Translations under genes and position numbers: made by a program | Source of the DNA: Methanobrevibacter arboriphilus | GTDB taxonomy: Archaea > Methanobacteriota > Methanobacteria > Methanobacteriales > Methanobacteriaceae | Reading direction: 5' to 3' | Length of the DNA stretch: 64,000 nt | Assembly (NCBI RefSeq): GCF_019669925.1 | Contig: NZ_AP019779.1 | Span: 1,901,292 to 1,965,291 of the forward strand | Notes under the pieces: generated by a model | The model's input: the letters and a program-made list of their open reading frames with translations, nothing else | What the model was told of the DNA's origin: nothing | Database searches by the model: none | In this document: positions 45,187 through 57,467 of the stretch, one piece after another | Position numbering within the stretch: the first letter of the stretch is position 1 | How the letters are laid out: every line of letters starts with the position of its first letter

Positions 45187-45222
45187 TTATATATAAGTAA
45201 TTTTATAACTATAATGTGTTGA
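45187..45222 (+). promoter_or_regulatory. Orphan promoter-like element downstream of tRNA-Tyr
   Basis: TTTATATATAAG (45186-45197) is followed ~20 bp later by ACTATAATGTGTTG (45208-45221), nearly identical to the start-site word of the tRNA-Pro promoter. The next gene, tRNA-Asp, is 250 bp further and has its own TATA box near 45420. An unrecognised short RNA could start here. No structure that I can name follows. Confidence 0.35.
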
Positions 45223-45470
45223 TTGTATTCATTAAAGATTATATTGATTTAATTTATAATATATAAAATTTAGTATAATATATAAAAAATAAATATAATA
45301 TATAAAATTTATAATATATGATTAAATTTATGAATTAATTTTTAGCAATTATAATTAATATTAATTATAATATAATATTAATAAAATTTAGTTATTTAAC
45401 TTGTTATTATAGTTAAACATTTATATACTATTAAATATTATATAATAATTAGTATAATAAATTTAAAACC

Positions 45471-45543
<73 letters not shown>

Positions 45544-45745
45544 TTTAAATATATATTTAAAGTATTAAATTAAAATACGTTGTATATATTTAGTATATTT
45601 GAGATAGTATGTGGATAAGTAATTAGTGGTTAATTGTTACCAATTTTTAATTGTTATTAGTTCAACTTACTAGTTTAATAGTTATTAAATTATATTGCAC
45701 ATATTTGAGAAAGTATATTTAAATATAAATTATTTGTATTCAATC

Positions 45746-45830
<85 letters not shown>

Positions 45831-45862
45831 ATATTTAAATTTTCTTATCCGGAGGAAATATT

Positions 45863-46093
45863 GTGAGTAAAGATATTTTAAAGCATGAACTTGTTCCAAG
45901 TCATGCTGTTTTATCTAAATCAGAAATAGAAAAAATTTTTAAAGATCTAGATTTTGAAATAGAACATCTTCCTAGAATTAAGATTAATGATCCTGTTGTT
46001 AAATCTATTGATGCTAAAAAGGGAGATATTTTAGAAATTACACGTGATAGTCCTACTGCTGGAACTTTTATTACTTATAGGTTAGTTGACTAG
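45863..46093 (+). CDS. rpoH: RNA polymerase subunit H (Rpo5)
   Basis: 76 aa archaeal/eukaryotic-type small subunit, counterpart of the C-terminal domain of eukaryotic RPB5. HELVPSHAVLSKSEIEKI and LPRIKINDPVVKSIDAK, then GDILEITRDSPTAGTFITYR are the conserved blocks. GTG 45863 follows GGAGG. In relatives rpoH leads the rpoB-rpoA operon; here it is separated from rpoB2 by over 1 kb of non-coding DNA. Confidence 0.97.
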   Translation: MSKDILKHELVPSHAVLSKSEIEKIFKDLDFEIEHLPRIKINDPVVKSIDAKKGDILEITRDSPTAGTFITYRLVD

Positions 46094-47150
46094 TTACATT
46101 AGGTAGCTTTACCATTAAGTAGCTTTAATCACATTAGTTTAATACATTAGGTACTGTAATCAAATATAAATTTAGATTGATACTAATTTATTATAAATTT
46201 TATAATAATTTTATAATATTATTAATTTTATATAATATTATTTTAAATATTTATATAATCAGAAAAATATAATATATAGCTAAATATATAATATATAACA
46301 TATAAAATATATTGATAAAATTTGAATATATGATGAAAATTATAATAAATACCTTTTATTATAAATAATTTTTTTGTTATAAAATAATTAATTCGGTTAT
46401 TTGTTGGTTAAGTACTGTTTAATGAAATTTAAGAATTATTATTAATAGTTATTATGTCTTATTAATTTATATATATTTTCTATGTATAAATTAATATCTT
46501 TTATAATTGTATATTGATAATACATATAAATACGATAATACATGAATACATTATGGTTATACATTTATGGGAATCTAATATATCATTTGGCAATATTTAT
46601 TAAATTCTATGTTTTTTATTTTACTGAATTTGATATCGTAAATTGATATCTGAACTTATGAATAATAGCTATTAAAGCTATTTTATATATGTGATATATG
46701 ACTTGATAAATTACTAAATTGTTAAAAAATTGAACTGAACATATATTTAATTAGTCATATTCAAATATTTATAATATGTTATCTAATTAGTTGTATTATA
46801 ATATTTAAAGTCTATTATTTGAATAAAATGGCTTTTTGAGTTTTGTTTTTTGTTTAATATATTTATTCATGGTTGATGTTTACTATAATTACATAATTTA
46901 CATTATTTCACAATTTACATTTATAATAATAATTATATTAATTATTATATAATAATATTCATATTAATATTCATATTAATATGCATAATTTAATTAATCT
47001 TTCATATTAATATTGTATAATATTTTATATTTTAATATTCTAATATAATTCAATATAATTAATTATATTTTAATATATTCTAATATTAACTTAATATATT
47101 TAATAATACTTTAATATACTTTAATATAGACTTTATTTTGGAGGAAGTCC
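46094..47150. other. 1.06-kb non-coding gap between rpoH and rpoB2
   Basis: No gene on either strand. It starts with a partially repeated ACATTAGGTA (twice within 46095-46160), contains GATAATACAT repeated near 46515 and 46534, and ends in AT-only DNA with repeated ATATTCATATTA near 46950-46980. Several TATA-like words could serve a separate promoter for the large RNA polymerase subunits. GGAGGA before 47151 is the rpoB2 ribosome site. Confidence 0.5.
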
Positions 47151-48692
47151 ATGAAAAATAATACATGGGGATTGGTAGACGCATTTTTTGATAAATATGA
47201 TTTAGTTGATCATCACATTAAATCATATAATGACTTTGTAAATAACCGTATACAAAATATAATTGATATAACTGAGCCTATTACTCTTGAACAAGGAGAG
47301 TATACACTTAAGACTGGTAAAATTGAGATTCAAAAACCATTCACTAAGGAAGCTGATGGTTCTAAGAGTTTAATTTATCCTACTGAAGCAAGGCTTAGAA
47401 ATTTAACTTATTCTGCACATATGTATTTAGAGATGGCATTGGATCATGGAGAAGAGGAAAATCCACTTGAAAAAGTTTATATTGGAGAACTTCCTTTAAT
47501 GTTGAAATCTGATGTTTGTCATTTAAATGGCCTTGATAAAGATGAACTTTTAGCTAAAGGTGAAGATCCACAAGATCCTGGTGGATATTTCATTGTTAAT
47601 GGTTCTGAAAGAGCTGTTGTTACTATGGAAGAAATAGCTCCAAATAAGATAATATTAGAACGTCTTGGTGAAATTGAAGATAGACGTGCTAAAGCTATTG
47701 TTACTTCTATTAAAAGTGGTTTTAGAGCAAGGATTTCTCTTGAATATAGAAAACCAAGAAAAAGCGGAGTATTTTTAAGAATATCCTTCCCTTATGTTCC
47801 TGGTGAAATTCCTCTTGTAATATTGCTTAGAGCATTGGGTCTTTCTACTGATGAAGAAATTATCACCGCTATTTCAGATGATTTTAATTTTCAAATGGTT
47901 GTAGCTGATGATATACAAGTTTCAGAAGCAGCATTAAAACTTGATTCAAAAGAAATGGAAGGTCTAGATAAGGAAGAGAGAGAAGAATATCTTCAAAAGG
48001 CAGCAGTTAAATATATTGGTAATCGTGTTGCAAAAGGTATGACTGAAGAATATCGTATTAAACGTGCTGAAGATGTTATTGACAGGTATTTACTTCCACA
48101 CATGGGTGTAGAAGGAGATAGAAGAGGAGATAAAGCTATCTATCTTGCTGAAATGTGTGAAATGTTACTTCAGGTAATATATGAAATGAGAGAACCTCAT
48201 GATAAGGATCATTATACTAATAAAAGACTTCGTGTTTCTGGTGATTTGATGGAAGATTTATTCCGTGTTGCATTTACAAGTCTTACAAGAGATATGAGTT
48301 ATCAGCTTGAAAGAAGTATTTCTCGTGGTAAAGAACCTTCAATTAGACAAGCTGTAAGATCTGATGTTTTGACTGAAAATATTAAACATGCTATTGCTAC
48401 TGGTAATTGGGTTGGTGGAAGAGCTGGTGTAAGTCAGTTACTTGATAGAACCAGTTACATGGGAACACTTTCACATCTTAGAAGAGTTGTTTCTCCATTA
48501 AGTAGAAGTCAGCCTCATTTTGAAGCTAGGGATTTACATCCAACTCAATTTGGTAAGATTTGCCCTAATGAAACTCCTGAAGGTCCTAATTGTGGGTTAG
48601 TAAAAAATTTAGCTTTGATGTGTAAAATTTCTGAAGGTTCAGATCCTGAAGATATTAAAACAGCAATTAGAGAAATGGGCATTTTGGAGTAA
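47151..48692 (+). CDS. rpoB2: RNA polymerase subunit B'' (Rpo2 N-terminal part)
   Basis: 513 aa, the N-terminal half of the second-largest subunit. VDHHIKSYNDFVNNRIQNII at the start, then GGYFIVNGSERAVVTMEEIA, the RIKRAEDVIDRYLLPHMGVE block, TSYMGTLSHLRRVVSPLSR and ARDLHPTQFGKICPNETPEG, GPNCGLVKNLAL. It ends at the normal split site of Methanobacteriales and related euryarchaea. The split is ancestral, not a frameshift. rpoB1 follows after 181 bp. Confidence 0.97.
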   Translation: MKNNTWGLVDAFFDKYDLVDHHIKSYNDFVNNRIQNIIDITEPITLEQGEYTLKTGKIEIQKPFTKEADGSKSLIYPTEARLRNLTYSAHMYLEMALDHGEEENPLEKVYIGELPLMLKSDVCHLNGLDKDELLAKGEDPQDPGGYFIVNGSERAVVTMEEIAPNKIILERLGEIEDRRAKAIVTSIKSGFRARISLEYRKPRKSGVFLRISFPYVPGEIPLVILLRALGLSTDEEIITAISDDFNFQMVVADDIQVSEAALKLDSKEMEGLDKEEREEYLQKAAVKYIGNRVAKGMTEEYRIKRAEDVIDRYLLPHMGVEGDRRGDKAIYLAEMCEMLLQVIYEMREPHDKDHYTNKRLRVSGDLMEDLFRVAFTSLTRDMSYQLERSISRGKEPSIRQAVRSDVLTENIKHAIATGNWVGGRAGVSQLLDRTSYMGTLSHLRRVVSPLSRSQPHFEARDLHPTQFGKICPNETPEGPNCGLVKNLALMCKISEGSDPEDIKTAIREMGILE

Positions 48693-48873
48693 AATTTAAA
48701 ATTATAAAATAAAATTATAAAATAAATCATTATAATTATTATTAACTATTCATAATTAATTATTATAATTAATATTATAATTAATCATTAAACATTAATT
48801 ATTTACTATTAATTATTCACTATTAATTATTCATGATGTAAATGTTACTTAATTTTTTTATTGGAGGAGTTAG

Positions 48874-50685
<1,812 letters not shown>

Positions 50686-50846
50686 TTATAACATTATTAT
50701 AAAGTTTATATAATTTTGTTAAATTTATATAATTTTGTTATTATTTATTATATTATTAGAATTTTATTATATTATTAGAATTATGATGAATATGAAAATT
50801 ATGAATATTATTATAATTAATTAGGAATTATTAAGGAGCCAATATT

Positions 50847-53447
50847 TTGAAAGGAATAATAAAACAGATTTCTCAAATTAACTTTGGGCTTATGTCTCCA
50901 GATGATATTAGAAAAATGTCTGTTACTAGGATTGAAACTCCAGATACCTATGATGAAGATGGATATCCTATTGAAAATGGATTAATGGATCCTCATTTAG
51001 GAGTTATTGACCCAAGTTTAAGATGTCGTGCTTGTGGTGCTAAAGGAGGAGAATGTCAGGGACATTTTGGTAGTATAGATTTAGCAAGACCTGTAATTCA
51101 TGTAGGTTTTGGTGATACTATTCATAAAATCTTAAGGTCTACATGTAACTCTTGTGGTCGTATACTTTTAACAGATACTGAAATTGAGGACTATAGAGCA
51201 AAAATTGATGCTTTGAAGGAAAATGATGAAAGTATTAATGACATTATTAAAGAGATTTATGTTACAGCTAGAAGAGATAAATGTCCTCATTGTGATGAAG
51301 AACAAGAAGATATTAAAATTGATAAGCCAATTTCAATAATTGAAGGAGACTATAAGTTAACTCCTAGTGAAGTAAGGGAAAAATTGGAAAAAATTACTGA
51401 TTCTGATGCTTATATTTTAGGGGTTAATCCAGAAGTTGCTAGGCCAGAATGGATGGTTTTGACTGTTTTACCTGTTCCTCCAGTTACTGTAAGACCTTCT
51501 ATTACTTTAGAAACTGGAGAACGTTCTGAAGATGATTTGACTCATAAACTTGTTGATATTCTAAGAATTAATCAAAGATTAGTTGAAAATATGGAAGCTG
51601 GAGCTCCTCAGCTAATTGTAGAAGATCTTTGGGAATTATTACAATATCATGTTACTACTTATTTTGATAATGAGGCATCTGGTGTTCCTCCAGCTAGACA
51701 TAGGTCTGGAAGACCACTTAAAACATTAGCTCAGAGACTTAAAGGGAAAGAAGGTAGATTTAGAAGTAATCTTTCAGGTAAAAGGGTTAATTTTTCTGCA
51801 CGTACTGTAATTTCTCCAGACCCTAATATTAGTATTAATGAGGTTGGTGTTCCTGAGATGATAGCTACGGAAGTTACGGTTCCTGTTCATGTTAATGATT
51901 GGAATATTGAACAAATGAAAGAACATATTAATAATGGTCCTAAGGTTCATCCAGGTGCTAATTATGTTATTAGACTTGATGGTAGAAAAATAAGAGTTTT
52001 GGATGAAACAAAAGAAGCAATACTTGAAATGTTAGAACCTGGTTTTATTGTAGAACGTCATTTAAAAGATGGGGATATTGTATTATTCAACCGTCAACCT
52101 TCTCTTCATAGAATGTCTATGATGGCTCATGAAGTTAAAGTTCTACCATATAAAACATTTAGACTTAATTTATGTGTATGTCCTCCATACAATGCAGATT
52201 TTGATGGAGACGAAATGAATATGCATGTTTTCCAGACTGACGAATCAAGAGCTGAAGCTAAATCTCTTATGAGAGTTCAAGAACATATATTATCTCCTAG
52301 GTTTGGTGGACCAATTATTGGAGCTATTCACGATCATATTTCTGGAGCATATTTACTTACAAGGACTGGTTCAAATTTCACTGAAGAACAAGCTTTCCAA
52401 ATTATTAGAAAAGCTAAACTTCCAATTCCTAAAAGGAAACATCGTGACTGGACTGGAAAAGAAATATTTAGTTTATTACTTCCAGAAAATCTTAATATGC
52501 AGTATAAAGCAGAAATTTGTAAAAAATGTGACGAATGTATGCTAAAAGAATGTGAATATGATGCTTATGTTGTTATTGAAGATGGAGAACTTGTTTCTGG
52601 TGCTATGGATGAGAAAGCTTATGGTTCTTTCTCTGGTAAAATATTAGATACTATAATGAAGGAATATGGTTCTAATGAAGCAAGGAAATTCCTTGATGCA
52701 TCTACAGATCTTGCTATTTCTGGTATTATGAAAGTAGGTATTACTACAAGTACTAATGATGAGGAAATCCCAGAAGAAGCTAAAGAAAGAATTGAAGCTC
52801 ATCTTTATAGTGCTGAAGAAAGGGTAGATAAATTAGTAGAAGCTTATGAAAATGATGAACTTGAAGCATTACCTGGAAGAAGCTTAGAAGAAACTCTTGA
52901 AATGAAAATCATGCAGGTTCTTGGTGAAGCAAGGGATAAGTCTGGTGAAATCGCTGAAAGTTACTTTGGAATGGATAATCATTCTGTTATAATGGCTACT
53001 ACTGGTGCTAGAGCTTCCATGCTTAACTTAACTCAGATAACTGCTTGTGTTGGTCAGCAATCTGTTCGTGGGGGCCGTATTGATAGAGGTTATATTGAAA
53101 GGACTTTACCTCACTTTAGAAAGAATGAACTTGGTGCAAAGGCAAGAGGATTTGTTCATTCAAGTTATAAGGAAGGGCTTGATCCAATTGAATTTTTCTT
53201 CCATGCAATGGGGGGAAGAGAAGGGTTAGTTGATACTGCTATTCGTACTGCACAAAGTGGATATATGCAAAGAAGACTTGTTAATGCTCTTCAAGATCTT
53301 AATGTAAGAGAAAGCGGTTTAGTTACTGATAATAGGGGAATGGTTATTCAAACAATGTTTGGTGAAGATGGTGTAGATCCTGCTAAAAGTGATTATGGTA
53401 AAGCTGCAGACTTAGATAAAATCATTGATGAAATGAGGGTTAAATAG
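50847..53447 (+). CDS. rpoA1: RNA polymerase subunit A' (Rpo1 N-terminal part)
   Basis: 866 aa from TTG 50847 after AAGGAG. The catalytic loop NADFDGD at residues 449-455 binds the two Mg ions. The N-terminal zinc sites are CRACGAKGGECQGHFG, CNSCG and CPHC. LKGKEGRFRSNLSGKRVNFS, the lid/rudder region, and the bridge-helix region (HAMGGREGLVDTAIRTAQSG) near the end are present. It terminates after the bridge-helix segment, where Methanobacteriales split the A subunit. Directly followed by rpoA2. Confidence 0.97.
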   Translation: MKGIIKQISQINFGLMSPDDIRKMSVTRIETPDTYDEDGYPIENGLMDPHLGVIDPSLRCRACGAKGGECQGHFGSIDLARPVIHVGFGDTIHKILRSTCNSCGRILLTDTEIEDYRAKIDALKENDESINDIIKEIYVTARRDKCPHCDEEQEDIKIDKPISIIEGDYKLTPSEVREKLEKITDSDAYILGVNPEVARPEWMVLTVLPVPPVTVRPSITLETGERSEDDLTHKLVDILRINQRLVENMEAGAPQLIVEDLWELLQYHVTTYFDNEASGVPPARHRSGRPLKTLAQRLKGKEGRFRSNLSGKRVNFSARTVISPDPNISINEVGVPEMIATEVTVPVHVNDWNIEQMKEHINNGPKVHPGANYVIRLDGRKIRVLDETKEAILEMLEPGFIVERHLKDGDIVLFNRQPSLHRMSMMAHEVKVLPYKTFRLNLCVCPPYNADFDGDEMNMHVFQTDESRAEAKSLMRVQEHILSPRFGGPIIGAIHDHISGAYLLTRTGSNFTEEQAFQIIRKAKLPIPKRKHRDWTGKEIFSLLLPENLNMQYKAEICKKCDECMLKECEYDAYVVIEDGELVSGAMDEKAYGSFSGKILDTIMKEYGSNEARKFLDASTDLAISGIMKVGITTSTNDEEIPEEAKERIEAHLYSAEERVDKLVEAYENDELEALPGRSLEETLEMKIMQVLGEARDKSGEIAESYFGMDNHSVIMATTGARASMLNLTQITACVGQQSVRGGRIDRGYIERTLPHFRKNELGAKARGFVHSSYKEGLDPIEFFFHAMGGREGLVDTAIRTAQSGYMQRRLVNALQDLNVRESGLVTDNRGMVIQTMFGEDGVDPAKSDYGKAADLDKIIDEMRVK

Positions 53448-53486
53448 ATTAGCTATTATTTTATGAGTATTGATTAGGTGATTTTT

Positions 53487-54659
53487 GTGGAAGAAATGGG
53501 AATTGACAAAAAAATAATTGAAAAAGTAGAGAAGGTAGCTAAAAAGAAAAAAGCAGACTTTCCAGAAAGTTATATTCATGATATTGCAGAAGCTTATGTT
53601 AGAAGAGAACTTACTGATACTGAACTTGAAAAATTAATAATTAAAGTTAGAAAAGCTTATGATCGAGCTAAAGTTGAAGCTGGGGAAGCAGTTGGTACAG
53701 TTGCTGCTCAATCTGTTGGTGAACCAGGTACTCAGATGACTATGCGTACTTTTCACTATGCAGGGGTAGCTGAGCTAAACGTTACATTAGGTCTTCCAAG
53801 ACTTATTGAAATTGTTGATGCAAGAAAAAAGATTTCAACTCCAACCATGGCTATTTATTTTGATGAAGACTATAGGGATGATGAGGAGTTTGTTAAGAAG
53901 TTAGCTAACCGTATTGGTAAAAGTACTTTAAATGATATCTTGAGAGATTTTTATATTAATTATGCTGAAATGAAAGTTGAAGCAATACTTGATGAAGAAA
54001 AAATTGAAGATAAAAGACTTGATATTGAAGAGATTTTAGCTAACATTGAGAAAGCATTTAAAAAATCAAATATAAAAGAAAATGTCATTGTTTTTGAACC
54101 TGCAAAACAATCTATAAGAGAACTTAGACTTCTTGCAGATAAAGTTCGTGACTTACAGATAAGTGGTATTAAGAATATTGGAAAAGTCATTATAAGAAGA
54201 GAGGATGAATGGATCATCCATACCGAAGGTTCAAATCTTGGTGATATTTTAAAAATTGATGGTGTAGATGGAGTTAGAACCACCACAAATGATATTCATG
54301 AAATTGAAACTGTTTTAGGTATTGAAGCTGCTCGTAATTCTATTATTAATGAAGCTCTTCGTACTCTTGAAGAACAGGGTCTTAGTGTTGATGTTAGACA
54401 CATTATGTTAGTAGCTGATATGATGACTTCTGAAGGAACAGTTCGTTCTATTGGTCGTCATGGTATTAGTGGTGAGAAATCTAGTGTTCTTGCTCGTGCA
54501 GCATTCGAAGAAACTGGTAAACATCTTCTCCGTGCAAGTATACGTGGAGAAGTTGATAAATTAACTGGAATTATCGAAAACATTATCATAGGACAACCTA
54601 TACCCCTCGGTACTGGCTCAGTCGGTGTCGTCATGAAACCAAATAAATCTAAGAAATAA
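53487..54659 (+). CDS. rpoA2: RNA polymerase subunit A'' (Rpo1 C-terminal part)
   Basis: About 390 aa. GTG 53487 is preferred, since GGTGAT at 53477-53482 is its ribosome site. A GTG at 53478 lies inside that site. [20 protein letters not shown] and [19 protein letters not shown] form the trigger-loop region. The middle and end have [20 protein letters not shown] and [17 protein letters not shown]. It complements rpoA1 to make the full largest subunit and is the third large RNA polymerase gene in a row. Confidence 0.96.
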   Translation: MEEMGIDKKIIEKVEKVAKKKKADFPESYIHDIAEAYVRRELTDTELEKLIIKVRKAYDRAKVEAGEAVGTVAAQSVGEPGTQMTMRTFHYAGVAELNVTLGLPRLIEIVDARKKISTPTMAIYFDEDYRDDEEFVKKLANRIGKSTLNDILRDFYINYAEMKVEAILDEEKIEDKRLDIEEILANIEKAFKKSNIKENVIVFEPAKQSIRELRLLADKVRDLQISGIKNIGKVIIRREDEWIIHTEGSNLGDILKIDGVDGVRTTTNDIHEIETVLGIEAARNSIINEALRTLEEQGLSVDVRHIMLVADMMTSEGTVRSIGRHGISGEKSSVLARAAFEETGKHLLRASIRGEVDKLTGIIENIIIGQPIPLGTGSVGVVMKPNKSKK

Positions 54660-54674
54660 TGAAGGAGGCAGATG

Positions 54675-54974
54675 ATGGACGTAGATAGAGGAATTAGAGT
54701 AGCAGTTGACACAGGTGATGTCACTTTAGGCTCTGAAAAATCAATTCAATCTTTGAAATTAGGTAAAGGACAATTAGTAGTTGTTGCTCAAAATAGTCCT
54801 AATGAAATTTTAGAAGATGTAGAATATTATTCAAAACTTTCAGAAATCCCAGTTCACACTTTCGAAGGAACTAGTGTTGAATTAGGTTCTGTTTGCGGTA
54901 AACCTTTTACTGTGGCTACATTAGTCATAAACGATCCAGGAGATTCTACTATATTAGAAATAATATCTAAGTAG
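54675..54974 (+). CDS. rpl30e: Ribosomal protein eL30 (L30e)
   Basis: 99 aa. ATG 54675 lies 6 bp after GGAGG; an ATG directly before it (54672) is also possible. DVDRGIRVAVDTGDVTLGSE and KGQLVVVAQNSPNEI fit the small RNA-binding L7Ae-like family; EGTSVELGSVCGKPFTVATL is the conserved C-terminal half. Its place between rpoA2 and the NusA-like gene is the standard archaeal order. Confidence 0.95.
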   Translation: MDVDRGIRVAVDTGDVTLGSEKSIQSLKLGKGQLVVVAQNSPNEILEDVEYYSKLSEIPVHTFEGTSVELGSVCGKPFTVATLVINDPGDSTILEIISK

Positions 54975-54986
54975 GGGTAGATTTTT

Positions 54987-55418
54987 GTGTCTATTAAATT
55001 TAACGCAAATGAAATAAGATACATAGCTCTATTTGAGAGTATGACTGGAGCAATGGTTAAAGATTGTATTATTGATGAAGATAATGGCAAAGTTACTTTT
55101 GTTGTTAAAAATGGTGATATGGGTTTAGCTATTGGTAAAGGTGGAAGTACTGTTACTAAAGTTCAAAAGGCTGTTGATAAGGGTGTTGAAATAATTGAAC
55201 ATTCTGAAGACATGACTGAATTTATAAAGAATATAATGGCTCCTGCTGAACTTAAATCTATTAAAGTACTTCAAAAAGAAAATAAGGAAAAAGTAGCTAC
55301 AGTAGTTGCTGATTCTACAAATAAGAGAATTGCCATTGGTAAAAATGGTCATAATATTGAAAGAGCTAAGTTGTTAGCTAAAAGACAGCACAATATTAGC
55401 AGCATCATTTTAAAATGA
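54987..55418 (+). CDS. nusA: NusA-like transcription factor (KH-domain protein)
   Basis: 143 aa archaeal NusA, only the two KH domains and no S1 or N-terminal part. The G-x-x-G loops are GLAIGKGGSTVTK and RIAIGKNGHNIER. GTG 54987 follows GGGGTAG. Proposed to bind nascent RNA with the polymerase. Its TGA stop lies inside a perfect palindrome that is followed by a T-run. Confidence 0.95.
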   Translation: MSIKFNANEIRYIALFESMTGAMVKDCIIDEDNGKVTFVVKNGDMGLAIGKGGSTVTKVQKAVDKGVEIIEHSEDMTEFIKNIMAPAELKSIKVLQKENKEKVATVVADSTNKRIAIGKNGHNIERAKLLAKRQHNISSIILK

Positions 55419-55422
55419 TGCT
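55401..55422 (+). terminator. Perfect 22-bp palindrome at the end of nusA
   Basis: AGCATCATTTT is followed immediately by its exact reverse complement AAAATGATGCT, then TTTCAATATTATTTTTATT. The nusA stop (TGA at 55416-55418) is inside the right arm. This looks like an intrinsic terminator closing the RNA polymerase-nusA operon, at the edge of a ~960-bp gap. It could alternatively be a bidirectional binding site. Confidence 0.6.
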
Positions 55423-56381
55423 TTCAATATTATTTTTATTATAATCATTTTTATAAAATTATTTTAATATTTAAAATAGATAACGATTATTTATAAAAGA
55501 ATTATAAAAGACTAATAGAAAATAGGTTATTTATAAAGAACTATTTATAAGAAATAGACAATTTATAAAAAACATATTATTTATAAAAAATATGTATTTA
55601 TAAAAATATAGTATTTATAAAAAATTTACTTTTTGTAAAGAATACTTCTTGTAAAGAATTATATTTATTGTTATATTTAATAAATTGACAAATTATTGAT
55701 AAAACTAATTATTGATAAAATTAATTATTTATAAAATTATCAATAAATTCTAAGATAATTCACAAGATTTATAAAGGTTATAATTAATATATTTTTATAA
55801 TAGATATGGTTAAAATATATAGTAATAAGTTAAATTTTTTCCATCTTAATATATCTTAAAAGACTAAAAAAATTTAGACTATAGCTATTGTGTGCCAAAT
55901 TGCTATAGATCATACTTAATTACATATTAATTAAAAAAATCCGTTTAGGATTAACTGTATAACCTATTATATAGATAAATGTCATTGATATTTGATATAC
56001 TTTAAGATTGAAATCTTATTTTTAAATTCAATGTTTTTTAGACTGTAAGCTACTCATAGCTAATGTCATCGTTATTTATCTATTTTATATCTATTATATA
56101 GGATTAAATTTAATATATTATAATATAAATTCTATTAAATTGATTAATATTAGATTAATTAATACTAATTTAATTAATAATGAATTAATTAATACTAAAT
56201 TAATTGATACTAAATTAAATAATGTTAAATTATAGTAATATTATTTTAAGAATGTTAATTTAATGTATAATACTAATTTAATATGTAATACTGATTTAAT
56301 AATATTTAATGATACTAATTTAATTGTTAGATAGTTTAAATTACTAAAATTAATAAATTAAAATTTAAAGAGGAATTATTT
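55423..56381. other. Gap with hairpins and duplicated promoter-like modules before rps12
   Basis: No gene. Between ~55873 and 56102 the DNA is less AT-biased and contains successive hairpins: CTATAGC/GCTATAG (55879-55885, 55902-55908), AATCC/GGATT (55938-55942, 55948-55952), TAAGATT/AATCTTA (56003-56009, 56012-56018), AGCTA/TAGCT (56048-56052, 56057-56061). Three words occur twice: TTTAGACT, AATGTCAT and CTATTATATAG. The last has a TATA-like core. This may be a tandem promoter or a structured leader RNA of the ribosomal protein operon. Confidence 0.5.
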
Positions 56382-56807
56382 ATGCCAGGACTTTTTGCTG
56401 CAAAAAAGCTTAAAAAGAATAGACAAAATTTCAAGTGGAAAGATGTGGACTACAAAAGGAAAGCTTTACGTTTAGACGTAAAAGCAGACCCTCTTGAAGG
56501 AGCACCTCAAGCTAGAGGAATTGTTATTGAAAAAGTAGGAATTGAGGCTAAACAGCCTAACTCTGCTATAAGAAAATGTGTTCGTGTTCAATTAATCAAA
56601 AATGGTAAACAATTAACTGCATTTGCTCCAGGTGATGGTGCTATTGGATTTATTGATGAGCATGATGAAGTTATGATTGAAGGAATTGGTGGACCTTCTG
56701 GAAGATCTATGGGTGATATTCCAGGTGTTCGTTGGAAAGTAAGTAAAGTTAACAATGTTTCTTTAGAACAGATGGTTATTGGTAAAATAGAAAAACCAGT
56801 AAGATAA
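56382..56807 (+). CDS. rps12: Ribosomal protein uS12
   Basis: 141 aa. Archaeal-type N-terminus ([18 protein letters not shown]), then the decoding-centre loop [35 protein letters not shown] and [29 protein letters not shown] precedes ATG 56382. First gene of the str-type operon rps12-rps7-fusA. The other archaeal str genes (tuf, rps10) follow at a distance with their own promoter. Confidence 0.97.
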   Translation: MPGLFAAKKLKKNRQNFKWKDVDYKRKALRLDVKADPLEGAPQARGIVIEKVGIEAKQPNSAIRKCVRVQLIKNGKQLTAFAPGDGAIGFIDEHDEVMIEGIGGPSGRSMGDIPGVRWKVSKVNNVSLEQMVIGKIEKPVR

Positions 56808-56844
56808 TTATAACTACAACTCAAATTTATAAAGAGGTAATTTG

Positions 56845-57405
56845 ATGAGTCAAGTTTTTGAAAAATGGGACCTAAAAGAAATTAAAATTGAAGATTTAGG
56901 TTTAATTAACTATATATGCTTAGATGAAACTTTAGTTCCTCACACATTAGGTAGACATGTTAGAAGACAGTTTGCAAAGTCTAAAGTTTCAATCGTTGAA
57001 AGATTAATGAATAAAATAATGAGAACTGAAAGAAATTCTGGGAAGAAGAATAAGGCTTATAATATTGTTAAGGAATCTTTTGAAATTATAAACAAAAGAA
57101 CTAAACAAAATCCTATTCAAGTTCTTGTTAAAGCTGTAGAAAATACTTCTCCTCGTGAAGAAACTACAAGAATTAAATATGGTGGTATTGGTTATCAAGT
57201 AGCTGTTGATATAGCACCACAAAGAAGAGTAGATCTTTCTTTAGGTTTTTTGACTAGAGGAACTTTACAGTCTGCTTTTAAAAATAAAAGATCAGTAGCT
57301 GAATGTTTAGCTGACGAGTTGATTCTTGCTTCTGAACATGATACCAGAAGTTTTGCTATTGGTAAAAAAGAAGAGAAAGAAAGAGTAGCTAGAGCTGCAC
57401 ATTAA
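56845..57405 (+). CDS. rps7: Ribosomal protein uS7
   Basis: 186 aa from ATG 56845; AGAGGTAAT precedes it, and an in-frame TTG at 56842 is less likely. TLGRHVRRQFAKSKVSIVERL and MNKIMRTERNSGKKNKAYNI, then RYGG-like TRIKYGGIGYQVAVDIAPQR and the C-terminal SFAIGKKEEKERVARAAH are typical of archaeal uS7. Thirty-seven base pairs after rps12; fusA follows after 62 bp. Confidence 0.97.
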   Translation: MSQVFEKWDLKEIKIEDLGLINYICLDETLVPHTLGRHVRRQFAKSKVSIVERLMNKIMRTERNSGKKNKAYNIVKESFEIINKRTKQNPIQVLVKAVENTSPREETTRIKYGGIGYQVAVDIAPQRRVDLSLGFLTRGTLQSAFKNKRSVAECLADELILASEHDTRSFAIGKKEEKERVARAAH

Positions 57406-57467
57406 TTAGAATATTGATTATTTAAATATGTATTTAATGAGATACATGTTAATTATAGGTGATTTTT

